A stretch of DNA of 64,000 bases from Caballeronia glathei (GTDB lineage Bacteria; Pseudomonadota; Gammaproteobacteria; Burkholderiales; Burkholderiaceae): NCBI RefSeq assembly GCF_000698595.1, contig NZ_JFHC01000015.1:1-64000 (forward strand), written 5' to 3'. The notes beneath the pieces were generated by a model. That model was given only the letters and a program-made list of their open reading frames with translations. It was not told the DNA's origin and ran no database searches. Position 1 is the first letter of the stretch. Every line of letters starts with the position of its first letter. Of this stretch, positions 53,927 through 62,578 are shown piece after piece. Made by a program: the position numbers and the translations under genes.

Positions 53927-54835
53927 ATGAAACCCAGCGATTTCGAAGTGCACGATCCGCGTTTCAGGCTGCTGCTTCAGCCGAATGCGTTTCTGACGAA
54001 GCTCACCGGCGATTGCCTGTGGGCCGAAGGTCCCGTGTATTTTCCGGCGGCCGATCTGCTTGTCTGGAGCGACATTCCGAACAACCGCATGTTGCGCTGG
54101 GCGCCGGGCATGGGCGTGGGCGTGTATCGCGCACCATCGAACTACAGCAACGGCAACACGCGCGACCGGGAAGGCCGGCTCGTCAGTTGCGAGCACGGCG
54201 AGCGGCGGGTCACGCGTACCGAGCACGACGGCAGCGTGACCGTGCTGGCCTCGCATATCGAAGGCAAGCGGCTCAATTCACCGAACGACGTCATCGTGGA
54301 TTCCCGCGGCGACATCTGGTTCACCGATCCCGACTACGGCATCCTCAGCGACTACGAGGGCTATCGCGCGCAGAGCGAGATCGGGCGATGCAACGTCTAT
54401 CGCGTGGGGTCGGAGAACGGGCAGGTGGAGATTGTCTGCGACGACTTCGTCAAGCCCAACGGGCTCGCGTTCTCTCCGGACGAATCGAAGCTGTACATCG
54501 CGGACTCGGCAGCGTCCCACGATGACAACGCGCCGCGCCATATCCGCGTGTTCGATGTCGCAAGTGACGGCGCATTGCGCAACGGCCGCATCTTCATCGA
54601 GATGACGAGCGGCGTGCCGGACGGAATGCGCATCGACGAGCAGGGCAACGTCTGGACGAGCGCCGAGGACGGTGTGCATTGCTATGCGCCCGATGGCGCG
54701 CTGCTCGGCAAGATACGGATACCCGAAGTGGTGGCCAACCTCACGTTCGGCGGGTTCAACCGGAATCGCCTGTTCATTGCCGCGACATCATCGATTTATT
54801 CGCTGCATGTGGGCGTGAGAGGCGCGGGACGTTGA
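53927..54835 (+). CDS. SMP-30/gluconolactonase family protein
   Basis: The 302-residue six-bladed beta-propeller is predicted to hydrolyse a sugar lactone. Motifs are DCLWAEGPVYFPAADLLVWS (metal Glu), GNTRDREGRLVSCEHGERRV, LNSPNDVIVDSRGDIWFTDP (Asn-Asp metal site), FVKPNGLAFSPDESKLYIAD (second Asn and Asp) and VPDGMRIDEQGNVWTSAEDG. All metal ligands seem intact. GGAGA lies just before the ATG. Its place inside a sugar-uptake operon suggests the imported or oxidised sugar is processed as a lactone. Confidence 0.92.
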   Translation: MKPSDFEVHDPRFRLLLQPNAFLTKLTGDCLWAEGPVYFPAADLLVWSDIPNNRMLRWAPGMGVGVYRAPSNYSNGNTRDREGRLVSCEHGERRVTRTEHDGSVTVLASHIEGKRLNSPNDVIVDSRGDIWFTDPDYGILSDYEGYRAQSEIGRCNVYRVGSENGQVEIVCDDFVKPNGLAFSPDESKLYIADSAASHDDNAPRHIRVFDVASDGALRNGRIFIEMTSGVPDGMRIDEQGNVWTSAEDGVHCYAPDGALLGKIRIPEVVANLTFGGFNRNRLFIAATSSIYSLHVGVRGAGR

Positions 54836-54861
54836 AACCAACTATAAACAGGAGACAACAC

Positions 54862-55881
54862 ATGCAATTGCGCAAGTTCGCTGCGGCACTGGTCATGGCC
54901 GCATTTTCCGCATCCGCGCTCGCGCAGGTCGCGACCGGCGATACGTCCCCGGCGAAGATCGCCTTGTCGAACAACTATGCGGGCAATAGCTGGCGTCAGC
55001 AAATGCTCAAGAGCTGGGCCAACGTCGCGGATCCGGCGGTCAAGCAAAAGATCGTCGCTGCGGCGCCGAGCTTTACCACCGCGGAGAGTCAGGCGACCGA
55101 GCAGGTCCAGCAGATCCAGAACCTCATCCTGCAGGGCTATAAGGCGATTGCTGTCGATGCGGTCTCGCCCACGGCGCTGAACGGGATCATCAAGCAGGCC
55201 TGCGCAGCGGGCGTGACCGTCGTCTCGTTCGACGGCATCGCGACGGAGCCTTGCGCGTATCGCATCGCAGTGGATTTCCAGGGCATGGGCCGCATGCAGG
55301 TCGACTATCTGGCCAAGCGTCTCAACGGCAAGGGCAATTTGCTGGAGATTCGCGGGCTCGCCGGTGTATCGGTCGATGATGAGATTCATCAAGGCATCGC
55401 CGATGCGTTGAAGAAGTATCCGGACATGAAGATCGTCGGGTCGGTGCATGGCGACTGGACGCAGACCGTCGCCCAAAAGCAGGTCGCGGGCATCCTGCCG
55501 ACCCTGCCGAAAATCGATGGCGTCCTCACGCAAGGCGGCGACGGCTTTGGTGCGGCACAGGCCATCAAGGCGGCAGGACGGCCCACGCCGGTCATCATTC
55601 TCGGCAATCGGCAGGAAGAGCTTGCGTGGTGGGCGGAGCAGAAGAAGAGTGGCTACGAGACGATGTCGGTCACCATTCCGCCTGGCGCGTCCTCGTTTGC
55701 ATTCTGGGTCACGCAGCAGATCCTCGCGGGCAAGAAGGTGCCGCATGACATTCGCATGCCGGTGCTCGAAGTGAAGCCCCAGGAACTCGATGCCGTGCTT
55801 GCGAAGACGCCGCCCGGCGCGCTCGCGAACAAGGAATTCACGCGTGAGGAAGTGGTTGCGGTCGTGGACGGGAAAAAGTAG
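54862..55881 (+). CDS. Second periplasmic sugar-binding protein, paralogue of the first
   Basis: The 339-residue protein has a signal FAAALVMAAFSASALA cleaved before QVATG. It is a close paralogue of the operon's first gene: both share A-LSN-AGN-WRQ-MLKSW, LQ/IQNLILQGY-AI-DAVSPTALNG and CAYR blocks. Differences concentrate in the second lobe (GVLTQGGDGFGAAQAIKAAG; RQEELAWWAEQKKSGYETMS), which would alter ligand specificity. AGGAGAC lies upstream of ATG 54862. Two receptors could feed one permease pair, widening the substrate range. Confidence 0.93.
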   Translation: MQLRKFAAALVMAAFSASALAQVATGDTSPAKIALSNNYAGNSWRQQMLKSWANVADPAVKQKIVAAAPSFTTAESQATEQVQQIQNLILQGYKAIAVDAVSPTALNGIIKQACAAGVTVVSFDGIATEPCAYRIAVDFQGMGRMQVDYLAKRLNGKGNLLEIRGLAGVSVDDEIHQGIADALKKYPDMKIVGSVHGDWTQTVAQKQVAGILPTLPKIDGVLTQGGDGFGAAQAIKAAGRPTPVIILGNRQEELAWWAEQKKSGYETMSVTIPPGASSFAFWVTQQILAGKKVPHDIRMPVLEVKPQELDAVLAKTPPGALANKEFTREEVVAVVDGKK

Positions 55882-55917
55882 CGGGAGGAATGCCGCTTGC
55901 GGGACGGCCGGCGTGGC

Positions 55918-56979
55918 TCAGGTGGCCTGCAAGCGGCGCACGCGCGGCACGACCTCTTCGGCAAACGCGCGCATGTCGGTCTCGAAAGGCTGAAACTGCA
56001 GCATGAAAAGCTCGATGCCTGCGCGGTGGAACGCCACGATACGCTGCGCGACCGTGTCGTAGTCGCCGACGAGCCCCGCCGCCGTGCCGCCGTTCGAGCC
56101 GACACGCGCCGACTGCGCGAATGTCTGGATCATCACCACGTTGGGATCGATGTTCGCCTTCTGACGCTCACGCAGCGGCTTGTCCTGTTCGGCCAGTTCA
56201 AAGAGACGCTCGAGATGGGCCGACGCCGCGGCCTGCGTTTCGCGCGCAATCACAAAGGCCGACAGTCCGAAGCGCAGCGCCGGTTGTCCAGGGGGCCGGG
56301 CACGCGCGGAAACGTCGGCGATGAGACGCGCCACATCGTCGGCCGGCTGCCCGTTGATGAACCATGTGTCGCCGTGTGCAGCCACGAGCGAGCGCGCCGG
56401 CTCGGACTCGCCGCCCACGTAAATGCGCGGACGCGTGCGAAATGGATCCGCCGGAAGCAACCGATAGCCGTCGATGCGGAAATGGTCGCCGTGGTGATGC
56501 ACGGTCTCGCCGCGCAGCAGTGCGTCGACAACCGTGATCCACTCGCGGCCGTAGGCGTAGCGCTCGTCGTGTTCGGCGAAGCCTATGCCGGCACGCTCCA
56601 GTTCCGGACGATTCCACGCATTGACCAGATTGATCGCGAAACGACCGCCGCTGATGTGTTCGATCTGCTGCGCCATCTTGGCGAGCACGACGGGATGGTA
56701 GAGATAGGGCTTGATGGCAGCGATGATCTCGATGCGCGACGTAAGCGCCGCAAGCGCGGCGGATGCCGTCCACGCCTCGAGCTGATCGAGCGAGGGGTCG
56801 TGCGGATTGATCGTGTGCTGGGCGACAAGCACCGAGTCGTAGCCGAGGCGTTCGGCCTCGAGCACGAGCGCCTTGTTGCGCGCCCAGGATGCATCGTACG
56901 GTTCGTCCGGGTCCTGAAGCGCCGCCCGGCTGCCGTGCACGAGCGCCCAGACGCCGAAGCGCGGGAAGGTGGATGACAT
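55918..56979 (-). CDS. sfnG: SfnG-like FMNH2-dependent (dimethyl sulfone) monooxygenase
   Basis: The 353-residue luciferase-like TIM-barrel protein has FPRFGVWALVHGSRAALQDP, DEPYDASWARNKALVLEAER, GYDSVLVAQHTINPHD, SGGRFAINLVNAWNRPELER and PRIYVGGESEPARSLVAAHG. It is close to SfnG, which oxidises dimethyl sulfone to methanesulfinate with FMNH2 from a separate reductase. The start is set at ATG 56979 (MSSTFPRF); an upstream ATG adds 34 unlikely residues. It is divergent from the sulfonate-type transport operon beginning at 57479, which supports a role in sulfur supply. Other class-C flavin monooxygenase substrates are possible. Confidence 0.82.
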   Translation of the reverse strand: MSSTFPRFGVWALVHGSRAALQDPDEPYDASWARNKALVLEAERLGYDSVLVAQHTINPHDPSLDQLEAWTASAALAALTSRIEIIAAIKPYLYHPVVLAKMAQQIEHISGGRFAINLVNAWNRPELERAGIGFAEHDERYAYGREWITVVDALLRGETVHHHGDHFRIDGYRLLPADPFRTRPRIYVGGESEPARSLVAAHGDTWFINGQPADDVARLIADVSARARPPGQPALRFGLSAFVIARETQAAASAHLERLFELAEQDKPLRERQKANIDPNVVMIQTFAQSARVGSNGGTAAGLVGDYDTVAQRIVAFHRAGIELFMLQFQPFETDMRAFAEEVVPRVRRLQAT

Positions 56980-57478
56980 CGATTTCGGGTAAGAGTAACG
57001 TTCGATCAGGACGCCCATCCTACCGTTGCTTCTGCACCGCGCGATCCAATTTCCAGCCATATCGTTGTATCGAATTCGCATATGGAGCGGATCGCTTCGA
57101 GCATGGGGTCAACGCTCACGCACGCGACACGACGAATCATCCGCACGGCGTACCGCCTCCTCGACAAGGCCGGGCAATGACAGCGTGATGATGCCGGCGT
57201 ACACCCTGGAAATCTCGAAGGTGAACTGCGAGTAGGTGACCAATTCAAATCCTTGCGGGAGAAGCAAAAGGTGAGCCTTGAAGTGAAGCAATCGCCAAAG
57301 GGAAAACAGGCCGCCAACATCCGCGCCGAATGATCCCCTCAAGGCACGTATCCCGAATCTAACTTAAGCATTTTTAATTGGTTGGGCCGTCGTGTGCCTG
57401 AAGCGAGAATTTCCCGGTATGGCGCCGCGTGCGTCAGGCACCGAATTCATTCATCGCTCCGTTCATCAGGTCCACACA
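56980..57478. promoter_or_regulatory. Divergent region between monooxygenase and transport operon
   Basis: About 500 bases that should contain both promoters and probably sulfur-status control sites. An AT-rich patch (AACTTAAGCATTTTTAATTGG, 57361-57381, less one base at each end) is the most promoter-like part. No gene is supported. Confidence 0.45.
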
Positions 57479-58549
57479 ATGAAGGCGACTCATACTCCCC
57501 ACCGCGCACGCGGGCTCAAAAGATCGGTCATCACGGCATGGGTCGCGGCGGCTGTCCTCCTGCAAAGCGGATGCAAGCCTCACGACGGGCAGGCGCAAAC
57601 GTCGGCGGCTTCGTCCCGTCAGGAAGTGACGTACTTCAAGTATCCGGACAACCCGGCCTTCGATCTCGTCTACCTCGCCGACAAGCTCGGTTACTTCGAG
57701 AACACGAGCACGCGACCAAAGTACGTCGGCAAGGTGTCGGCGCCGCAGATCATTCCGCTCGTCGGCACCGGCGAAATCGACTTCGGCACGCGCATGGTGC
57801 CGCTCGTCATCTCGGCGATCGCGAGCGGCGCGGACATCAAGGTCGTGTCGGCCGGCGGCGAAACGCTGCCCGATGCGCCGCACATGAAATACTTCTCCCG
57901 CAAGGATTCCGGCATCCGCTCGCCGAAGGACTTCGAAGGCAAGACGGTCGCCTTCAACAGCTTTGGCGCGTGCGCCGAGTTCGTGACGAAGAAATATCTG
58001 TCTCAGCATGGCGTGGACGTATCGAAGGTGAACTGGCTCGTCGTGCCGGATAACCAGTCGCAGCAGGCGCTCGTCACCAGGAACGTGGACATCGCCATCA
58101 TTCACCCGCCGTTCTCCGGCGCGGCGGAAGCCGATCCGCAACTGCACAAGCTGTGGAGCGACTGGGACGAGGACCGCGGACTCGGAGGCATGGCGCCTTA
58201 CAGCGTGAACGGCGCGTTCGCGCGCGCTCATCCGCAGGCCGTGAAGGACTTTGTCAGCGCGATCGCCAAGGCGGGCAACTGGGTGAACGCCCATCCCGAC
58301 GAAGCGCGCAAGCTCACCGCGGAACGGCTCGGCATCGATGTGAACCTCGTCGAGCGCTATGCGTACGTGAAGGATCTCGTTGTTACCGAGCCGCCGATCC
58401 AGTACTACATCGAGATCCTCGAGCAGGCCGGCAAGATTCCGAAGGGCAAGGTCGCGGTCAAGGACGTCTATACCAACGAGTACAACGCGCTCGCCGTCAG
58501 GCAATCACAGGCGAACGCGACAGCGAACGAGACCGGGAGCCGGTCATGA
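57479..58549 (+). CDS. SsuA/TauA/NitT-family substrate-binding lipoprotein
   Basis: The 356-residue binding protein has a lipoprotein signal (ITAWVAAAVLLQSGC). The mature part has QEVTYFKYPDNPAFDLVYLA, GTGEIDFGTRMVPLVISAIA, SGADIKVVSAGGE, DFEGKTVAFNSFGACAEFVT and IAIIHPPFSGAAEADPQLHK, the pattern of aliphatic sulfonate/taurine/nitrate receptors. The FGACAEF segment and His-rich ligand loop differ from SsuA, so another organosulfur ligand is possible. The stop overlaps the ATPase start (ATGA 58546-58549). Confidence 0.9.
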   Translation: MKATHTPHRARGLKRSVITAWVAAAVLLQSGCKPHDGQAQTSAASSRQEVTYFKYPDNPAFDLVYLADKLGYFENTSTRPKYVGKVSAPQIIPLVGTGEIDFGTRMVPLVISAIASGADIKVVSAGGETLPDAPHMKYFSRKDSGIRSPKDFEGKTVAFNSFGACAEFVTKKYLSQHGVDVSKVNWLVVPDNQSQQALVTRNVDIAIIHPPFSGAAEADPQLHKLWSDWDEDRGLGGMAPYSVNGAFARAHPQAVKDFVSAIAKAGNWVNAHPDEARKLTAERLGIDVNLVERYAYVKDLVVTEPPIQYYIEILEQAGKIPKGKVAVKDVYTNEYNALAVRQSQANATANETGSRS

Positions 58550-59418
58550 CCGCGAGAGAACACTTGCCCGACAAGATCGTCGCGCGCGATCTCGCGCTTT
58601 CGTATCCCAACGCGGCATCGGACTCGGGTCATGCGGTGCTCAAGGGGTTCGATCTATCCGTGCGCGATGGCGAATTCCTCTCACTGCTCGGGCCCAGCGG
58701 ATGCGGCAAGTCGACCTTCCTCAACATCCTAGCGGGCCTCGTGCCGCAGAGCTCGGGCGATATCCGTGTCGACGGCGAACCGGTCAGCGCGGCGCGGCAC
58801 AAGCTCGGCGTCGTGTTCCAGGGATACGCGCTCTTTCCGTGGCGCACCGTGCGCAAGAACGTCGAGACCGGCCTCGAAATCCGGCGCGTGAGCCGCGCGC
58901 AACGGCGAGCGGAGGCGGAGCACTATCTCCGGCTCGTCGGCCTGCTCGATTTCGCCGATCACTATCCCCACCAGTTGTCGGGCGGCATGCGGCAGCGCGT
59001 CGCAATTGCACGAGCGCTCGCCTATGGACCGGAAGTGCTGCTGATGGACGAGCCGTTCGGCGCGCTCGACGCCCAGACGCGCGAATCGCTGCAGCAGGAA
59101 CTCCTTGGCATCTGGGAGAAGAGCGCAAAGACCGTGGTGTTCGTCACGCATAGCATCGACGAGGCGATCTTCCTCTCCGATCGCGTGGCAGTCATGGGGC
59201 GCGGGCCGGGACGCGTGAAGGAGATCATCGACGTCGATCTGCCGCGTCCGCGCGACGCATCGCTGCGTCATTGCGCGGCGTTCATCGCGCTGAGGCAAAG
59301 AGCGTGGGAAAGCCTGAGCACGGAACTCGCGCACGCGCATAGCCATTCGTATGCGCCGCCCGTGCGGACGGCGCGCGACTCCATCGCCGAAATCTACGCG
59401 GGAGAGCCACATGCGTGA
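58546..59418 (+). CDS. SsuB/TauB-type ABC ATPase
   Basis: The 290-residue ATPase has Walker A LLGPSGCGKSTFLNILAGL, Q-loop GVVFQGYALFPWRTVRKNVE, signature HQLSGGMRQRVAIARALAYG, Walker B VLLMDEPFGALD and the switch His in VVFVTHSIDEAIFLSDRVAV. This is the standard nitrate/sulfonate/taurine uptake family. ATG 58546 overlaps the binding-protein stop. The 3' end overlaps the permease by 8 bases. Confidence 0.94.
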   Translation: MTAREHLPDKIVARDLALSYPNAASDSGHAVLKGFDLSVRDGEFLSLLGPSGCGKSTFLNILAGLVPQSSGDIRVDGEPVSAARHKLGVVFQGYALFPWRTVRKNVETGLEIRRVSRAQRRAEAEHYLRLVGLLDFADHYPHQLSGGMRQRVAIARALAYGPEVLLMDEPFGALDAQTRESLQQELLGIWEKSAKTVVFVTHSIDEAIFLSDRVAVMGRGPGRVKEIIDVDLPRPRDASLRHCAAFIALRQRAWESLSTELAHAHSHSYAPPVRTARDSIAEIYAGEPHA

Positions 59419-60259
59419 GGAGACCAGCGCCCGCGACCTGCCGATGCTCATTTCCGTCAATGCCGGGCGCGCGCGGCTCCCCGGAAGTCCGGCTCGCCTT
59501 TCGGTGGCGTTCGAACGATGCGTTGCTTTAGTCGGCTTCGTCGTGCTGTGGGAATTGTTGCCGCGACTCGGCATCGTCAGCGCGGCTTATCTGAGCCCGC
59601 CTTCGGACGTGGCCGTCGCGATCGTCCGGCTCTTCGGGAACGGAGAGGTGTGGAAGCATCTGAGCGCGAGCGCCATCCGCTCGATCAGCGGCCTGTTGCT
59701 CGCTATCGCAGGCGGCGTGGTGTCGGGCTTTGCGCTTGGATGGTTTCGCCGCGCCGAGCGCATCGTCGATCCGCTTTACCAGTTGCTCCGCCAGGTCTCC
59801 GCGTTCGCGCTCTTTCCCGTGTTCATGCTGTTTCTGGGGATCGGCGAGTCATCGAAGATCGCGATCATCGTCTGGGCCGCGTTCTGGCCGGTGCTGCTCA
59901 ACACCATCTCGGGGGTCAAGCAGGTCGAGCGCATCTTCATCGACGGCGCGCGTTCGATGGGCGCGTCGCAAGGCTTCATCTTCGCGAAGGTCGTCCTGCC
60001 TGCGGCGTTGCCCGAGATCCTGACGGGCATCCGGATCGCGGGGGCGTACAGCATTACCGCGCTGGTCGCGGCCGAGATGATCGGCGCGCGCTCGGGGCTG
60101 GGTTTTTATACGCTCAATTCGCAGGAGACGTTCCAGATTCCGGACATGTACGCGGGCATCGTCCTGCTTGCGCTCTTCGGCCTGTCGATCAACCAGGGGC
60201 TGTCCCTGCTCGAGCGACGGCTTCTGCGCTGGCGCGTGGGGCTTGCGCAGAATGGCTAG
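59411..60259 (+). CDS. SsuC/TauC-type ABC permease
   Basis: The 282-residue membrane protein has about six helices, the ISGLLLAIAGGVVSGFALGW segment and the EAA loop GARSMGASQGFIFAKVVLPA that contacts the ATPase, followed by ALPEILTGIRIAGAYSITAL. It is the typical sulfonate/taurine permease. It starts 8 bases inside the ATPase gene and ends 8 bases inside the next gene. Confidence 0.94.
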   Translation: MREETSARDLPMLISVNAGRARLPGSPARLSVAFERCVALVGFVVLWELLPRLGIVSAAYLSPPSDVAVAIVRLFGNGEVWKHLSASAIRSISGLLLAIAGGVVSGFALGWFRRAERIVDPLYQLLRQVSAFALFPVFMLFLGIGESSKIAIIVWAAFWPVLLNTISGVKQVERIFIDGARSMGASQGFIFAKVVLPAALPEILTGIRIAGAYSITALVAAEMIGARSGLGFYTLNSQETFQIPDMYAGIVLLALFGLSINQGLSLLERRLLRWRVGLAQNG

Positions 60260-61133
60260 GGCCGCGAGCGCGAGTACCGAGGCTGGCGTCCGGTGGCGGC
60301 CGGCAGGATTCGCGGTCGTACTTGCCGTGCTGTGCGCGCTTTCGTGGTGGCTGGCCGGTGGCGCGATGCAAAGCGGGCCCGAGGCAGAGGGTCCGTTCGC
60401 GGCCGCCATCGCGCGCGGCACCCTGATCGTCGCGGTTTCGCCGCGGCCTGCGCCCGCGCTGAACGTCGGCCCGGTCGATCGCACGTCGCGCGTGCCCGAT
60501 GCGTACTCGGCGGCCCTCGCGTCCGATCTCGCGCGCCGCGCAGGCCTGCCCGTCGAGTTTCTGCTGGCCGGAACGCGTGAAGCGCGAACGGCCGTGCAAT
60601 CGGGCAAGGCCGACGTCGCGATCGCCGCCCTGCCCTTCGCCCCCGATGCGTCGGTTGCATTCGCGCCGACGGCGTACACGACGGGGCGAGGCATGGCGCT
60701 CGTCCTGAGACACAGTAGCGTGAGAGGCTGGGACGACCTGCGCGGCCGCTCGATCTGCGCATCGCGGGGAAGCCCGTTCGCGACGCGCGCCGCCCAGTCC
60801 CATCACGCGACTCTGCAAAGCTTCGAGCGTCCGCTCGACGCACTGCTCGCGTTCCAGGCAGGCGAATGCACGGCGCTCGTCGATGATGAACTCGTCGTCC
60901 GCGCTTTGCTGAAACAGGTAAGCTGGACCTACTATCGCGCGCTGCCGGGCACGATCGCGCCGTCGCCTGCATTCATCGCATCGGCGGGCGGCGACGTCGC
61001 CACTGCCGCTTTCATCGACGACACCGTGCGCGACTGGCACCGCCACCGCTGGCTTGCCACGGTCCGGCAGGATCAGGCCAGCCATCTCGCATTCGACATG
61101 TTCAACGCAGAGAACGATTTGTATTGCCACTGA
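60252..61133 (+). CDS. Family-3 type periplasmic binding protein, unusual operon member
   Basis: The 293-residue product has a single N-terminal hydrophobic segment (AGFAVVLAVLCALSWWLAGG; uncleaved anchor or signal) and a bacterial extracellular solute-binding family 3-like fold: IARGTLIVAVSPRPAPALNV, ALASDLARRAGLPVEFLLAG, VQSGKADVAIAALPFAPDAS, WDDLRGRSICASRGSPFATR and FQAGECTALVDDELVVRALL. Two Cys residues (ICAS, GECT) may form a disulfide. Such proteins normally serve polar amino acid systems, not SsuBC permeases. ATG 60252 overlaps the permease stop by 8 bases. It may be a second receptor or a periplasmic sensor. Confidence 0.75.
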   Translation: MARAASASTEAGVRWRPAGFAVVLAVLCALSWWLAGGAMQSGPEAEGPFAAAIARGTLIVAVSPRPAPALNVGPVDRTSRVPDAYSAALASDLARRAGLPVEFLLAGTREARTAVQSGKADVAIAALPFAPDASVAFAPTAYTTGRGMALVLRHSSVRGWDDLRGRSICASRGSPFATRAAQSHHATLQSFERPLDALLAFQAGECTALVDDELVVRALLKQVSWTYYRALPGTIAPSPAFIASAGGDVATAAFIDDTVRDWHRHRWLATVRQDQASHLAFDMFNAENDLYCH

Positions 61134-61196
61134 GGCAGCGAATCGATCCGTCATGCCGTAACGGCCACGTAACGCACCCTCCCTCTTCGGATCACC

Positions 61197-62543
61197 ATGA
61201 ATCAACGCTTGCCGCGCCTTCTGCATCTGAACGTCAACATCCTTCATTCCGGCTTCGTGCCGAGCGCATGGCGGCTTGCGGACGCCGACCCGCTGGCATT
61301 CATCGACGCAGCGCATTACGTGCGCGTCGCGCAGATCGCCGAGGCCGCGAAATTCGACGCTGTGTTCCTCGCCGACAACGCGTCGATTGCCGACCAGATC
61401 GACTTCCGCCCGATTACCGCACTGGAGCCCACCGTGCTGCTCGCAAGCATTGCGGCCGCCACCACGCATATCGGCCTCATCGGCACCGCGTCCACGAGCT
61501 ACAACGAGCCGTACAACCTCGCGCGGCGCTTCGCGTCGCTCGATCATGTGAGCCGCGGCCGCGCCGGCTGGAACATCGTCACGACCGCGGATATCGGATC
61601 GGCCCGCAACTTCGGCCGCGATGCCGTGCCGGACCACGCCCAGCGCTACACACGCGCGTCGGAGTTCGCCGATATCGTCAAGGCCCTATGGGACAGCTGG
61701 GAAGACGATGCGCTTGTCGCCGACAAGGCAAGCGGCCGCTTCATCGATGTCGGGAAGGTCCACCCGATCGCGCATCGCGGCGCGCATTTCTCGGTGCAGG
61801 GGCCGCTCAATCTGCCGCGCTCGCCGCAGGGACATCCGGTGCTGGTGCAGGCAGGCGGGTCGCCGGACGGCCGCGAGCTCGCCGCGCGCCATGCGGAGGC
61901 CGTGTTCTCGGCCTCGCAGTCGCTAGAGGAATCGGCCGCGTATGCCCGCGAGCTGAAGGCGCGCGCGCAGGCCTGCGGTCGCGGTCCCGATGCGATTCGC
62001 GTGCTGCCGGGGCTGACGACAATCGTTGGCGCGACCGAGGCCGAAGCACTCCGACGCCGCGATGAACTCGTGGACATGATTCCGTGGACCTACAGCCTCA
62101 ACCGGCTTGCCGGCACCCTCGGCGTCACGGCGGACCGCTTGCGCCTCGATGAGCGCCTGCCCGGGGACTTGCCGCTTCCGGCGAATGGGAATGGCAATCA
62201 CACCTTCTTCAACGCGACGCTCGCGCAGGCGCGGCGTCACGGCTACACGGCGCGCGAGCTGATCCGCGCACTGGCAGGCGGCGGCGGACACCGCGTCGTG
62301 GTCGGCACGCCGGAGCAGATTGCCGATGACATCACGCACTGGTTCAACGCCGGGGCGGCGGACGGATTCAACCTGATGCCAGACGCGCTGCCGGGTGGTC
62401 TGCAGGATTTCGTCGATGGCGTTGTGCCGATCCTGCGCAGGCGCGGGCTGTTCAGAAGCGAATACGAGGGCAGCACCCTGCGCGATCACCTGGGATTGAC
62501 GCGGCCCGCCAACACCCCGGGCGCGCTGCGAGAAACGGCCTGA
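61197..62543 (+). CDS. NtaA/SnaA/DszA-family FMNH2-dependent monooxygenase
   Basis: The 448-residue class-C flavin monooxygenase has LLHLNVNILHSGFVPSAWRL, FDAVFLADNASIADQI, THIGLIGTASTSYNEPYNLA, RRFASLDHVSRGRAGWNIVT, ALWDSWEDDALVADKASGRF and HRGAHFSVQGPLNLPRSPQG. The GRAGWNIVT and AHFSVQGPLNLPRSPQG blocks define the nitrilotriacetate/dibenzothiophene-sulfone/dimethyl-sulfide monooxygenase family. It needs FMNH2 from a reductase not found here. It lies 63 bases after the extra binding protein and is the likely catabolic enzyme for the imported organosulfur compound. Confidence 0.9.
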   Translation: MNQRLPRLLHLNVNILHSGFVPSAWRLADADPLAFIDAAHYVRVAQIAEAAKFDAVFLADNASIADQIDFRPITALEPTVLLASIAAATTHIGLIGTASTSYNEPYNLARRFASLDHVSRGRAGWNIVTTADIGSARNFGRDAVPDHAQRYTRASEFADIVKALWDSWEDDALVADKASGRFIDVGKVHPIAHRGAHFSVQGPLNLPRSPQGHPVLVQAGGSPDGRELAARHAEAVFSASQSLEESAAYARELKARAQACGRGPDAIRVLPGLTTIVGATEAEALRRRDELVDMIPWTYSLNRLAGTLGVTADRLRLDERLPGDLPLPANGNGNHTFFNATLAQARRHGYTARELIRALAGGGGHRVVVGTPEQIADDITHWFNAGAADGFNLMPDALPGGLQDFVDGVVPILRRRGLFRSEYEGSTLRDHLGLTRPANTPGALRETA

Positions 62544-62578
62544 TGTCCGAAGCGACGGCGAACACCGGGGCTTCCTCT

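Noticed and set aside
60189-61637. A 482-residue minus-strand frame opposite the family-3 binding protein and monooxygenase
   Set aside because: It crosses two genuine plus-strand genes and an intergenic gap and resembles no protein family.
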